Source of the DNA: Zavarzinia sp.
Lineage (GTDB): Bacteria > Pseudomonadota > Alphaproteobacteria > Zavarziniales > Zavarziniaceae
Assembly: GCA_028694545.1 (NCBI GenBank)
Contig: JAQVKV010000207.1
Coordinates: 1-5,641 of the forward strand
DNA length: 5,641 nt
Reading direction: 5' to 3'
Both the position numbers and the translations under genes were made by a program. Under the pieces are notes generated by a model. It was given only the letters and a program-made list of their open reading frames with translations, was not told where the DNA came from and ran no database searches. Positions 1 through 5,098 of this stretch are shown here, piece by piece; position 1 is the first letter of the stretch, and every line of letters begins with the position of its first letter.

Positions 1-754
1 TGTTGACGAGGCTGACGCCGAGCTTGAGGAACATGTCCGGCGCCTTGGCGCTGTCGCCATAGCTCTTCAGGCCGGTCAGGAAAGTCTGTGCCGCCGACTG
101 GAAATCACCCCGGGCATAATAGGTCTCGCCCAGCCAATATTGCGCGTTGCCGGCCAGGCGGTCACTGCCGTAGCTGGACAGGAAGGACTTCAGCTGCGCC
201 TCGGCCTGGAGATATTCGCCCCGGCGCAGCAGGCCGAGGGCGGCATCATAGGCGGCGAGCGCGTCAGGCGAGGAATTGGCGGGCGTGGCGCTGCCCGAGG
301 GGGCGGGCGCCGGGGTCGGCGCCGGGGACGCGGGCGCGGCCGGGCTTGCCGGCGCGGGGGCCGCACCGTCGCCGGCAGGCGCCATGCCGCCGGCCATAAC
401 GCCGGTCGACTGCTCCAGCCGGTTCAGGCGGAATTCGACGTCTTCCTGGAAACTCTTCATCGACGCCTGATTGCGGTCGGCGGTGTTCTGCGCCTCCTCG
501 ATCAGGCCGGTGAGGCGACGGATCTCGTCCTCGAGGGCGGAGAGACGCAGATCGAACTGGGCCGTGGCGGAGGGCGGCAGCGTACCCTGGACCTGCCGCA
601 GCTCGGACGCCGCCCCCGAAAGCTCCGCCAGCCGGTCGCGCAACGCGCCCAGATTGCTCGCCCCCTGCGCCTGGGCGGACGCGGCACCGCCGACGACGGC
701 GAGACCGACGATCAGGGCCGCGAGCGGGCGGAAAAGGCTGGGCAGGCGGGGCAT
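1..754 (-). CDS. cpoB: Tol-Pal system protein CpoB (YbgF), 3'-truncated by the window edge
   Basis: This is a periplasmic TPR protein associated with the Tol-Pal complex; in E. coli CpoB links Tol-Pal constriction to septal peptidoglycan synthesis by PBP1B/LpoB. The ATG at 754-752 is preceded by GAGGA with an 8-base spacer. Reading leftward gives 251 codons, open to the edge. Visible in order: a signal peptide (R3, R9, hydrophobic core 10-24, likely cleavage after ASAQA at about 29); a charged, heptad-like coiled coil at about 66-115 ending in QEDVEFRLNRLEQ; an Ala/Pro/Ser linker at about 125-162; then TPR-like helices from about 164, including DALAAYDAALGLLRRGEY and NAQYWLGETYYARGDF. This is the YbgF/CpoB layout. 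About 25-30 C-terminal residues should lie beyond base 1. It follows pal but is separated from it by a terminator. The family call is firm; the physiological role is inferred from E. coli. Confidence 0.95.
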   Translation of the reverse strand, partial: MPRLPSLFRPLAALIVGLAVVGGAASAQAQGASNLGALRDRLAELSGAASELRQVQGTLPPSATAQFDLRLSALEDEIRRLTGLIEEAQNTADRNQASMKSFQEDVEFRLNRLEQSTGVMAGGMAPAGDGAAPAPASPAAPASPAPTPAPAPSGSATPANSSPDALAAYDAALGLLRRGEYLQAEAQLKSFLSSYGSDRLAGNAQYWLGETYYARGDFQSAAQTFLTGLKSYGDSAKAPDMFLKLGVSLVN

Positions 755-775
755 TGCGCGAATCCTCGATGAAAC

Positions 776-790
776 CGGCCGAAACGGCCG
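776..790 (-). other. Small perfect hairpin in the cpoB leader
   Basis: CGGCCG, AAA, CGGCCG on the plus strand: a 6-bp GC stem with a 3-base loop. It ends 8 bases before the cpoB Shine-Dalgarno (767-763, leftward), so it would sit in the 5' UTR if transcription starts near 795. It might stabilise the leader or tune translation. No U-run follows it, so it does not look like a terminator. The structure is seen; any function is a guess. Confidence 0.4.
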
Positions 791-801
791 TCGATGGTGT
801 G

Positions 802-830
802 ATTCTAGATGATGGTCAAGATTGGCGAAA
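802..830 (-). promoter_or_regulatory. Candidate cpoB promoter
   Basis: On the minus strand a good -10 box TAGAAT (807-802, 5 of 6 to TATAAT) lies 17 bases after a poor -35 box TTTCGC (830-825). Start would be near 795, giving a leader of about 40 bases to the cpoB ATG. The location between the pal terminator and cpoB makes a promoter here likely, but the -35 match is weak. A TTGACC at 818-813 lies too close to this -10 to pair with it. Confidence 0.4.
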
Positions 831-846
831 GCATGACGCGGACATG

Positions 847-880
847 AAAAGGCCCGCTCCGGCGGTGCCGAAGCGGGCCT
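847..880 (-). terminator. Intrinsic terminator downstream of pal
   Basis: On the minus strand, AGGCCCGCT (880-872) pairs with AGCGGGCCT (858-850). The inner bases continue the helix through one G-U pair and CGGC/GCCG to an ACC triloop, giving an almost unbroken 14-bp stem. The run TTTT (850-847, its first T shared with the stem) follows. It begins 38 bases after the pal stop and lies before cpoB, so it should end most transcripts coming from pal. The U-run is short, but the stem is very strong. Confidence 0.85.
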
Positions 881-890
881 CGATCACGTC

Positions 891-918
891 ATCCGATCGC
901 CGCGTCGCGGCGATGGAT
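891..918 (-). repeat. Hairpin abutting the pal stop codon
   Basis: ATCC, a bulged G, ATCGCCGCG, T, CGCGGCGAT, GGAT on the plus strand: nine-base arms (896-904 and 906-914) plus outer ATCC/GGAT arms (891-894 and 915-918). On the pal mRNA the stem begins at the last base of the stop codon (918) and is followed by the terminator hairpin 10 bases later. No T-run follows this first stem, so it is more likely an mRNA 3'-end stabiliser or an auxiliary stem than a terminator. Confidence 0.6.
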
Positions 919-1406
919 CAGTTGACGCGGCTGAAACCGCGACGGTTCTGGGCCCACGCGGTCTCGTCCGAACCGACGGCGAACGGACGGTCCTTGCCGT
1001 AGGAGATGACCTGCAGGCGGTTCGCGTCAACGCCGAGCGAGATCAGGTAGGCGCGGACGGCGGAAGCGCGACGCTCGCCGAGGGCCAGGTTGTACTCGCG
1101 CGTGCCGCGCTCGTCGCAATGGCCTTCGATGGTCAGCGTGACCGAGGGATACTTGGCCAGCCAGGCGGCCTGGGCCTGGAGGGTCGACTGACCTTCCGGC
1201 TTCAGGCTGTAGCGGTCCAGATCGAAGAAGACGCTGTCGCCGGCCGAAACGGCGAGGTCTTCCTGCGAGCCCGGGACGATCGAGCCGGTCACGGCGCCGC
1301 CGCTGGTCGTGTCGGTGGCGCCGGTGTCGGACGACTTACAGGCCGCAACGGAGAGCAGGGCAGCAGCAAGGACCACAACCTTGAAGCCGGGATGAGTGAA
1401 GCGCAT
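918..1406 (-). CDS. pal: Peptidoglycan-associated lipoprotein Pal
   Basis: Outer-membrane lipoprotein that grips peptidoglycan through an OmpA-like domain and is recruited to the division site by TolB and the TolQRA motor. The protein is 162 residues. It has a lipoprotein signal peptide (hydrophobic LAAALLSV) with lipobox V20-A21-A22-C23, a Ser/Thr/Gly-rich linker to about 48, then the OmpA_C domain at about 55-160. The signature GHCDERGTREYNLALGERRA is at 95-114; D98 and R113 match the diaminopimelate-binding Asp and Arg of OmpA-type domains. The ATG at 1406-1404 is chosen because the signal peptide starts there and AGGAG (1421-1417) precedes it by 10 bases. The frame is open upstream to an ATG at 1556, but those residues do not resemble Pal. 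It lies 212 bases after tolB and before a strong terminator. C97 is a second Cys besides the lipidated one. Confidence 0.97.
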   Translation of the reverse strand: MRFTHPGFKVVVLAAALLSVAACKSSDTGATDTTSGGAVTGSIVPGSQEDLAVSAGDSVFFDLDRYSLKPEGQSTLQAQAAWLAKYPSVTLTIEGHCDERGTREYNLALGERRASAVRAYLISLGVDANRLQVISYGKDRPFAVGSDETAWAQNRRGFSRVN

Positions 1407-1448
1407 AGCAGTTGAACTCCTGAGGGTGCTGCGCTGTTGAGGCGCGCC

Positions 1449-1481
1449 GGGTTCCATGAAGATCTCGCTCGGCGGGAACCC
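1449..1481 (-). repeat. Inverted repeat upstream of pal
   Basis: GGGTTCC (1449-1455) and GGAACCC (1475-1481) are perfect 7-base arms separated by 19 bases. They lie 28-60 bases upstream of the pal RBS region on the transcribed side. The pair could fold in the leader mRNA or be a protein site; the long loop makes it only moderately convincing. Confidence 0.3.
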
Positions 1482-1549
1482 TATCATCCCGCAAATGCGA
1501 AATCCACCGTCCCTGGCGCGGAAGGGCGCGGGGATACCGTTACCATCAT

Positions 1550-1580
1550 GTTGCAACGCCCACTAGTGCAGGCGCGCAAC
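1550..1580 (-). repeat. Imperfect hairpin in the tolB-pal gap
   Basis: On the minus strand GTTGC-G-CGCC pairs with GGCG-TT-GCAAC around a 10-base loop. It lies 39 bases after the tolB stop. No T-run follows, so it is not a convincing intrinsic terminator. It could be a processing or attenuation stem that changes the tolB:pal ratio. I found no convincing promoter in this 212-base gap. Confidence 0.3.
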
Positions 1581-1618
1581 ACTGTGCCATATTTGCAAAA
1601 GTCGACGCGATCCCATGC

Positions 1619-2965
1619 TCAGGGATTGAGCGGCGACCAGGCGGGGTCGGAGCCGTCCAGCGGCGTCGGCATCAGGCGTTCGTTGAAGCCCGTGACATCC
1701 ACCGAATAGAGCTTCACTGTGCCGGCGGCGCCCGGAGACTGGCGGAAAAAGGCGATCACGCGGCCGTTCGGGGCCCAGGTCGGGCCTTCGTCGAGGAAGC
1801 TTTCCGACAGGATGCGCTCGCCCGAACCGTCGGGACGCATGACGCCGATGGCGAAGCGCCCGCCCTTGATCTTGGTGAAAGCAATGAGATCACCACGGGG
1901 CGACCATACCGGCGTCGCATAGCGGCCGTCGCCGAAGGAAATGCGTTTGCCGCCCCCGCCGTTCGCGCTCATGACATAGAGCTGCTGGCCGCCGCTCTGG
2001 TCCGAGTTGTAGACGATCTGGCTGCCGTCGGGTGAGAAGCTGGGCGAGGTGTCGATGGCCGGGCCAGAGGTCAGGCGGGTGATGCGCCGGGTGCGCAGGT
2101 CGACCGAATAGAGATCGGTATTACCGTCCTTCGCCATGGACATCACGACCCGGTTGCCGTCGGGCGAGAATCGCGGCGCGAAGGTCATGCCCGGAAAATC
2201 GCCCAGCACTTCCTGCTGTCCGGTATCGATGTTGAACAGATAGACCCGAGGACGATCGTTGAAATAGGACATGTAGGTGATGGTCTGGTCGCGCGGGGAG
2301 AAGCGCGGCGTCATCACGAGGTCCTTGCCCGAGGTCAGGAAGCGATGGTTCGCGCCATCCTGGTCCATGATGGCAAGGCGCTTCACGCGCCGGTTCTTCG
2401 GCCCCGATTCGGAGACGTAGACGATTCGCGTATCGAAATAGCCGTCCTCGCCCGTCACGCGCTTGTAGATCGTATCGGCGATAATATGGGCGACCCGGCG
2501 CCAGTTGGCGCTGTCGGCGGTGAAGGCCGTGCCGGTCAGCTGTTGCTCGGCCTGAGTGTCCCACAGGCGGAATTCAAAGGCGACCTTGTTGCCCTGAGGC
2601 ACCACGCGGCCCGACACCAGCGTGTCGGCGCCGGCACCGCGCCAGGCGGGAAAGGCCGGCTGGGCCTGGATCTGTTCCGGGGTCTGCGGATAGACGCCGG
2701 CCGGGATCGGGCGGAAAAGGCCGGAACGTTCGAGATCGGCGGCCACCACCTGCGCCACCTGGGCGCCGAGATCGCCGCCGGCGAAACGCGGCACCGCGAT
2801 CGGCATCGCCTCGCGCGTGCCTTGCGTGATCGTCAGGGAGGTCTGGGCGACGGCCGGCACCGCGATCCCGGCCAGCGCCAGGGAAAGCCCGAGCAGGGCC
2901 GCCTTCAGGGCCGATGCCCCGCCCCTGAACGTCTTTACGGAAATAGCTGCGCAATGCCCGGTCAT
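1619..2965 (-). CDS. tolB: Tol-Pal system periplasmic protein TolB
   Basis: Soluble periplasmic protein that binds Pal and, in competition, the TolA-driven energised complex, so moving Pal to constriction sites. From the second of two adjacent Met codons the protein has 448 residues, normal for TolB. Visible: a signal peptide with a long n-region (K11, R14, K21), core [19 protein letters not shown] and likely cleavage after A40; the N-terminal D1 domain at about 45-175 ([24 protein letters not shown]); then a six-bladed beta-propeller with FSPRDQ, FSPDGN, FSPDGS, WSPRGD, WAPNGR and WSPLNP blade motifs. ATG codons at 2968 and 2965 are adjacent; a weak ACGGA (2977-2973) is 4 and 7 bases before them, favouring 2965. 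The frame stays open to 3304, but that stretch overlaps chorismate mutase and reads as noise. tolA is not the upstream neighbour, which is unusual. Confidence 0.97.
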   Translation of the reverse strand: MTGHCAAISVKTFRGGASALKAALLGLSLALAGIAVPAVAQTSLTITQGTREAMPIAVPRFAGGDLGAQVAQVVAADLERSGLFRPIPAGVYPQTPEQIQAQPAFPAWRGAGADTLVSGRVVPQGNKVAFEFRLWDTQAEQQLTGTAFTADSANWRRVAHIIADTIYKRVTGEDGYFDTRIVYVSESGPKNRRVKRLAIMDQDGANHRFLTSGKDLVMTPRFSPRDQTITYMSYFNDRPRVYLFNIDTGQQEVLGDFPGMTFAPRFSPDGNRVVMSMAKDGNTDLYSVDLRTRRITRLTSGPAIDTSPSFSPDGSQIVYNSDQSGGQQLYVMSANGGGGKRISFGDGRYATPVWSPRGDLIAFTKIKGGRFAIGVMRPDGSGERILSESFLDEGPTWAPNGRVIAFFRQSPGAAGTVKLYSVDVTGFNERLMPTPLDGSDPAWSPLNP

Positions 2966-3090
2966 CATGTCATCCGTCGCGAGGATTCGCCGAATCAGTC
3001 CAGCCGAAGCTAGGGGCCAAAAATGGCAAAGCCTTGACCACCGCGCCACCACCCGCCCCGGAATTGGGTGCGATTGCGGACGGCTGTTGC

Positions 3091-3423
3091 CTATTCGACT
3101 CGGTCGAGCGGCGCGGCGGCGATGGCCCGGTGATGGCGGATGACTTCGCCAATGATGAAGTTCAGGAATTTCTCGGCGAATTCGGGATCGAGCCTGGCGG
3201 CTTCCGCGAGGCTGCGCAGCCGGCGGATCTGCTCGGCCTCGCGCTTCGGGTCGGCCGGCGGCAGGTCGTAGCGCGCCTTCAACGCGCCGACCGCCTGGGT
3301 GCATTTGAAGCGTTCGGCCAGCATGTGGATGAGGGCGGCGTCGATATTGTCGATACTGTCGCGCAGGCGCTGAAGTTCGGGCATGACCGCCACCGTTTCC
3401 TCGCCCCCGACCGCCTGTTTCAT
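3091..3423 (-). CDS. Monofunctional AroQ-class chorismate mutase
   Basis: Converts chorismate to prephenate, the first step towards phenylalanine and tyrosine, in the cytoplasm (no signal peptide). The 110-residue protein is the all-helical AroQ type. Aligned by eye to the E. coli PheA mutase domain without gaps, R21, R38, K49, D58, R61 and E62 match the catalytic residues R11, R28, K39, D48, R51 and E52. The positions equivalent to S84 and Q88 are V94 and H98, within the terminal helix IIGEVIRHH. The ATG at 3423 is chosen for AGAGGA ending 7 bases upstream; an ATG at 3384 has a poorer site. It is the first gene of the leftward run, 125 bases before tolB, and divergent from a TetR gene. An isochorismate-pyruvate lyase (PchB-like) is less likely, because the Lys loop and DPKRE motif fit the mutase. 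Confidence 0.9.
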   Translation of the reverse strand: MKQAVGGEETVAVMPELQRLRDSIDNIDAALIHMLAERFKCTQAVGALKARYDLPPADPKREAEQIRRLRSLAEAARLDPEFAEKFLNFIIGEVIRHHRAIAAAPLDRVE

Positions 3424-3510
3424 GCCACGTCCTCTTTTCCTGCGCTTTCCGCCGCGCCGCCTACGCTTGCCGAAATGGCACGCCACTGCAAGCCCCGGGG
3501 CGCCCTGCTA

Positions 3511-3539
3511 TTGCCGCCAAAGGCGAACACAAATATTCT
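3511..3539 (+). promoter_or_regulatory. Candidate promoter of the first TetR gene, with a small palindrome inside
   Basis: TTGCCG (3511-3516) and TATTCT (3534-3539) are separated by exactly 17 bases, a sound sigma70-type arrangement in an otherwise GC-rich gap. Start would be near 3546, before all plausible TetR start codons except the two far-upstream ATGs. The 11-base palindrome CGCC-AAA-GGCG (3515-3525) overlaps the -35 end and the spacer, a position where a repressor would block this promoter. The gap is shared with the divergent chorismate mutase, for which no clear promoter was seen. Confidence 0.5.
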
Positions 3540-3623
3540 TCCCGGCGATTTCGCGAAGAGGAAACGGCGGCTTGGCCTTGGCGAGAGAAACGGCCGGCGT
3601 GGTCCGGCACCACGGCGGCAGCC

Positions 3624-3640
3624 AGGAGGGTGAGACACTG
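3624..3640 (+). promoter_or_regulatory. Perfect Shine-Dalgarno placed before a CTG codon
   Basis: AGGAGG (3624-3629) is followed after 8 bases by the in-frame CTG at 3638-3640. A GTG at 3630-3632 is closer but out of frame with the TetR gene. This is the strongest ribosome site anywhere in the gap and decides the preferred start of the regulator. Confidence 0.55.
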
Positions 3641-4339
3641 GAAGATCAGGAAGCGGCGCGCGCCGGACGGCGGCGGCTCGGCGTCGTGCTGAAGCCGGCG
3701 GCCCAGGCCCGCAGCCGCAACAAGCTCGAGAAACTGCTCGAAGTCGGCCACGCCATGATGATCGAGGTCGGCTTCGACCGCATGCGCGTCGTCGACATCG
3801 CGGAACGCGCCGGCTGTTCGACCGGCGCCTTCTACCAGCGTTTCGCGGACAAGGACGCCCTGCTCGAAGCGCTGGCCCAGCGTTTCGCCGAACGGGCCTG
3901 GACCCTGCTCGACACCATGCTGCTGCCCGAACGCTTCGAGGGCCAGCCCTTCGCCCTGGTCGTCCGGCGCATGGTGATCGTCATGGTACGCCTCGCCAGC
4001 GCCAACGCGGTGCTGCTGCGCGAGGTGGTGCGGGCGGCGCTACGCGACATGAACGCCTGGACCTATTTCACCGACATGCGCGACCACCTGATGGACCGGC
4101 TGCATGAAGTCGCCGGGCATTATCCGGAAGTGGCGGACCGGGCCGGGCCGAACGGCCCCCTGCACCTCGGCGTGGAGCTCGTGCTCTCGACCCTGATCAG
4201 CCGTTCGCTGGCCGATCAGCGTGTCGTCGGCGTTTCGGACGACAAACTCGCGGCGGAACTCGCGACCGTGCTGATCCGCTATCTTGAGGTCGAGGACGCG
4301 CCCTGGGACCCCGCCCTGTCGCCGGTGATCGAGGAATAG
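3638..4339 (+). CDS. TetR/AcrR-family transcriptional regulator (non-ATG start)
   Basis: A DNA-binding repressor-type regulator of unknown ligand, 233 residues if it starts at CTG 3638. The N-terminal TetR domain covers about 27-75: helix NKLEKLLEVGHAMMIEVGF, then the helix-turn-helix MRVVDIAERAGCSTGAFYQRF at 48-68, followed by the usual DKDALLEAL. The all-helical remainder (about 80-220) is the ligand and dimerisation half; I do not recognise its subfamily. Start choice is uncertain. No ATG lies at a sensible place. CTG 3638 has a perfect AGGAGG at 8 bases; TTG 3572 has AGAGGA at 9 bases (255 residues); GTG 3599 has no good site, though codons after it are GC3-rich. ATGs at 3383 and 3422 give an atypical Arg/Pro-rich extension and precede the likely promoter. 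It is divergent from chorismate mutase and converges on the second TetR gene. Confidence 0.88.
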   Translation: MEDQEAARAGRRRLGVVLKPAAQARSRNKLEKLLEVGHAMMIEVGFDRMRVVDIAERAGCSTGAFYQRFADKDALLEALAQRFAERAWTLLDTMLLPERFEGQPFALVVRRMVIVMVRLASANAVLLREVVRAALRDMNAWTYFTDMRDHLMDRLHEVAGHYPEVADRAGPNGPLHLGVELVLSTLISRSLADQRVVGVSDDKLAAELATVLIRYLEVEDAPWDPALSPVIEE

Positions 4340-4340
4340 T

Positions 4341-4351
4341 CCCTGTCAGGG
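4341..4351. repeat. Short palindrome at the convergent gene ends
   Basis: CCCTG-T-CAGGG lies between the two convergent TetR stop codons and overlaps the second one. It is the only symmetrical element in a 6-base gap. Without T-runs and with 5-base arms it is at best a weak bidirectional terminator, so the two transcripts probably overlap. Confidence 0.2.
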
Positions 4352-4954
4352 CGCCTCCGCGCCCTTCAGGAAGATCTCGACCCCGGCCCCGATCCAGTTG
4401 GCGATCTCGGCCTCGGACGGCGGTTCGCCGGCAACCATGGCGCGGCGCGTCAGATCTGCGAAAACCATCGACAACAGCATGGCCGCCGCCTGCTCGGGGG
4501 CTGCGAGGCGCAGGCGCCCGGCTTCCACCTGGCGGGCCAGCCAGCGCCCGACGGCGACGATGATCTTCTCGTGCCCCTCGCGGTAATAGGCCGCGACCAT
4601 CTCGGGTACGCGCATCATCTCGGTCATGGCCAGCCGGCCGGCGGCGAGACCGGGCCCGGAGAGGCCATAGCCGGCCAGTTGCGTCAGCAGGCGGGTGAGC
4701 GTGGGCGCCAGATCCTCCGGCTTCTCGACGACATAGGAATCGAGCCCCGGCAGCATCATGGCCATGAAGCTGGAAATCACCTCGGCCAGCAGGTCGGTCT
4801 TCGTCTCGTAGAAGCGATAGATCGTCTTGGTCGAGACGCCGGCGCTGCGCGCGATGTGACCGACCGAGGCCGCCGCGAAGCCCGCCGTCAGGAATTCGGC
4901 GCTCGCGGCGCTTATGATCGCCTCGCGCACATCCGCCTCGCTTCGTCTCGCCAC
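4346..4954 (-). CDS. TetR-family transcriptional regulator with AefR-like C-terminal domain
   Basis: A 202-residue regulator, probably a repressor. The N-terminal TetR domain spans about 7-60, with the helix-turn-helix ASVGHIARSAGVSTKTIYRFY at 29-49 followed by TKTDLLAEV. The C-terminal half (about 85-198: TEMMRVPEMVAAYYREGHEK, then LARQVEAGRLRLAAPEQAAAMLLSMVF) resembles the AefR-like TetR C-terminal family (TetR_C_7 type). The start is the GTG at 4954-4952, placed by AGGAGG (4966-4961) 6 bases upstream. The frame is open further to an ATG at 5041, but that extension would run across the promoter region and does not look like a TetR N-terminus. It is divergent from the DUF1214-type gene with 144 bases between starts, the usual arrangement of a local TetR repressor and its target. 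The ligand is unknown. Confidence 0.93.
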   Translation of the reverse strand: MARRSEADVREAIISAASAEFLTAGFAAASVGHIARSAGVSTKTIYRFYETKTDLLAEVISSFMAMMLPGLDSYVVEKPEDLAPTLTRLLTQLAGYGLSGPGLAAGRLAMTEMMRVPEMVAAYYREGHEKIIVAVGRWLARQVEAGRLRLAAPEQAAAMLLSMVFADLTRRAMVAGEPPSEAEIANWIGAGVEIFLKGAEAP

Positions 4955-4984
4955 ACTCAACCTCCTCGACACAACAGATTCCCC

Positions 4985-5012
4985 TTGACGGGAAGATCGC
5001 CCGAGCCATGAT
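4985..5012 (+). promoter_or_regulatory. Candidate promoter of the DUF1214-type gene
   Basis: TTGACG (4985-4990, within the alphaproteobacterial-type CTTGACG) and CATGAT (5007-5012, 4 of 6 to TATAAT) are 16 bases apart. Start would be near 5019, leaving a leader of about 80 bases. The -35 is very good and the -10 modest. No convincing promoter for the divergent TetR gene was found in the same gap. Confidence 0.45.
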
Positions 5013-5021
5013 CGTCGCCAA

Positions 5022-5039
5022 GGAAAACAGAAATTTTCC
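5022..5039. promoter_or_regulatory. AT-rich inverted repeat, candidate TetR operator
   Basis: GGAAAA (5022-5027) and TTTTCC (5034-5039) are perfect 6-base arms around a 6-base centre, 18 bases in all, in the middle of the divergent TetR/DUF1214 gap. It lies just after the predicted start of the rightward promoter, where a bound dimer would block transcription. The hexamer TCGCCA flanks it on both sides (5015-5020 and 5044-5049) as a direct repeat. It stands out as A/T-rich in a GC-rich sequence. Symmetry and position are seen; binding by the adjacent TetR protein is inferred. Confidence 0.45.
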
Positions 5040-5098
5040 ATTTTCGCCAGCGGCTGTCATGAGGACCCCTGCGCGGGAATGGCGACGAGGAGGAGACC

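Noticed and set aside
140..772. Long rightward open frame of about 210 codons
   Set aside because: It is antisense to cpoB, Arg/Gly-rich as expected of a mirrored GC-rich gene, has no Shine-Dalgarno and resembles no family; the leftward CpoB reading explains the region.
1407..1556. N-terminal extension of Pal from an upstream ATG at 1556
   Set aside because: The Pal lipoprotein signal peptide starts at 1406 with its own AGGAG; the 50 preceding residues would bury the signal peptide and look non-coding.
2345..3013. Rightward open frame of about 222 codons
   Set aside because: It is the antisense shadow of tolB, with His/Arg/Gly-rich composition and no recognisable motifs.
2997..3030. T-rich stretch with GCCA/TGGC arms between aroQ and tolB, considered as a terminator
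   Set aside because: The stem is only four bases and the A/T run forms its loop rather than following it, so it does not meet the terminator pattern.
2969..3304. Upstream extension of TolB to 3304
   Set aside because: It would overlap the chorismate mutase gene in another frame and put over 100 Arg/Pro-rich residues before a good signal peptide.
3034..3633. Rightward open frame of about 199 codons
   Set aside because: It lies antisense to chorismate mutase, whose catalytic residues are clearly conserved on the other strand.
3383..3637. First TetR gene starting at ATG 3383 or 3422
   Set aside because: The extension is Arg/Pro/Cys-rich, overlaps or abuts the chorismate mutase start, and precedes the likely promoter at 3511-3539.
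4571..5011. Rightward open frame of about 146 codons
   Set aside because: It is antisense to the second TetR gene and its start region, with no family resemblance or ribosome site.
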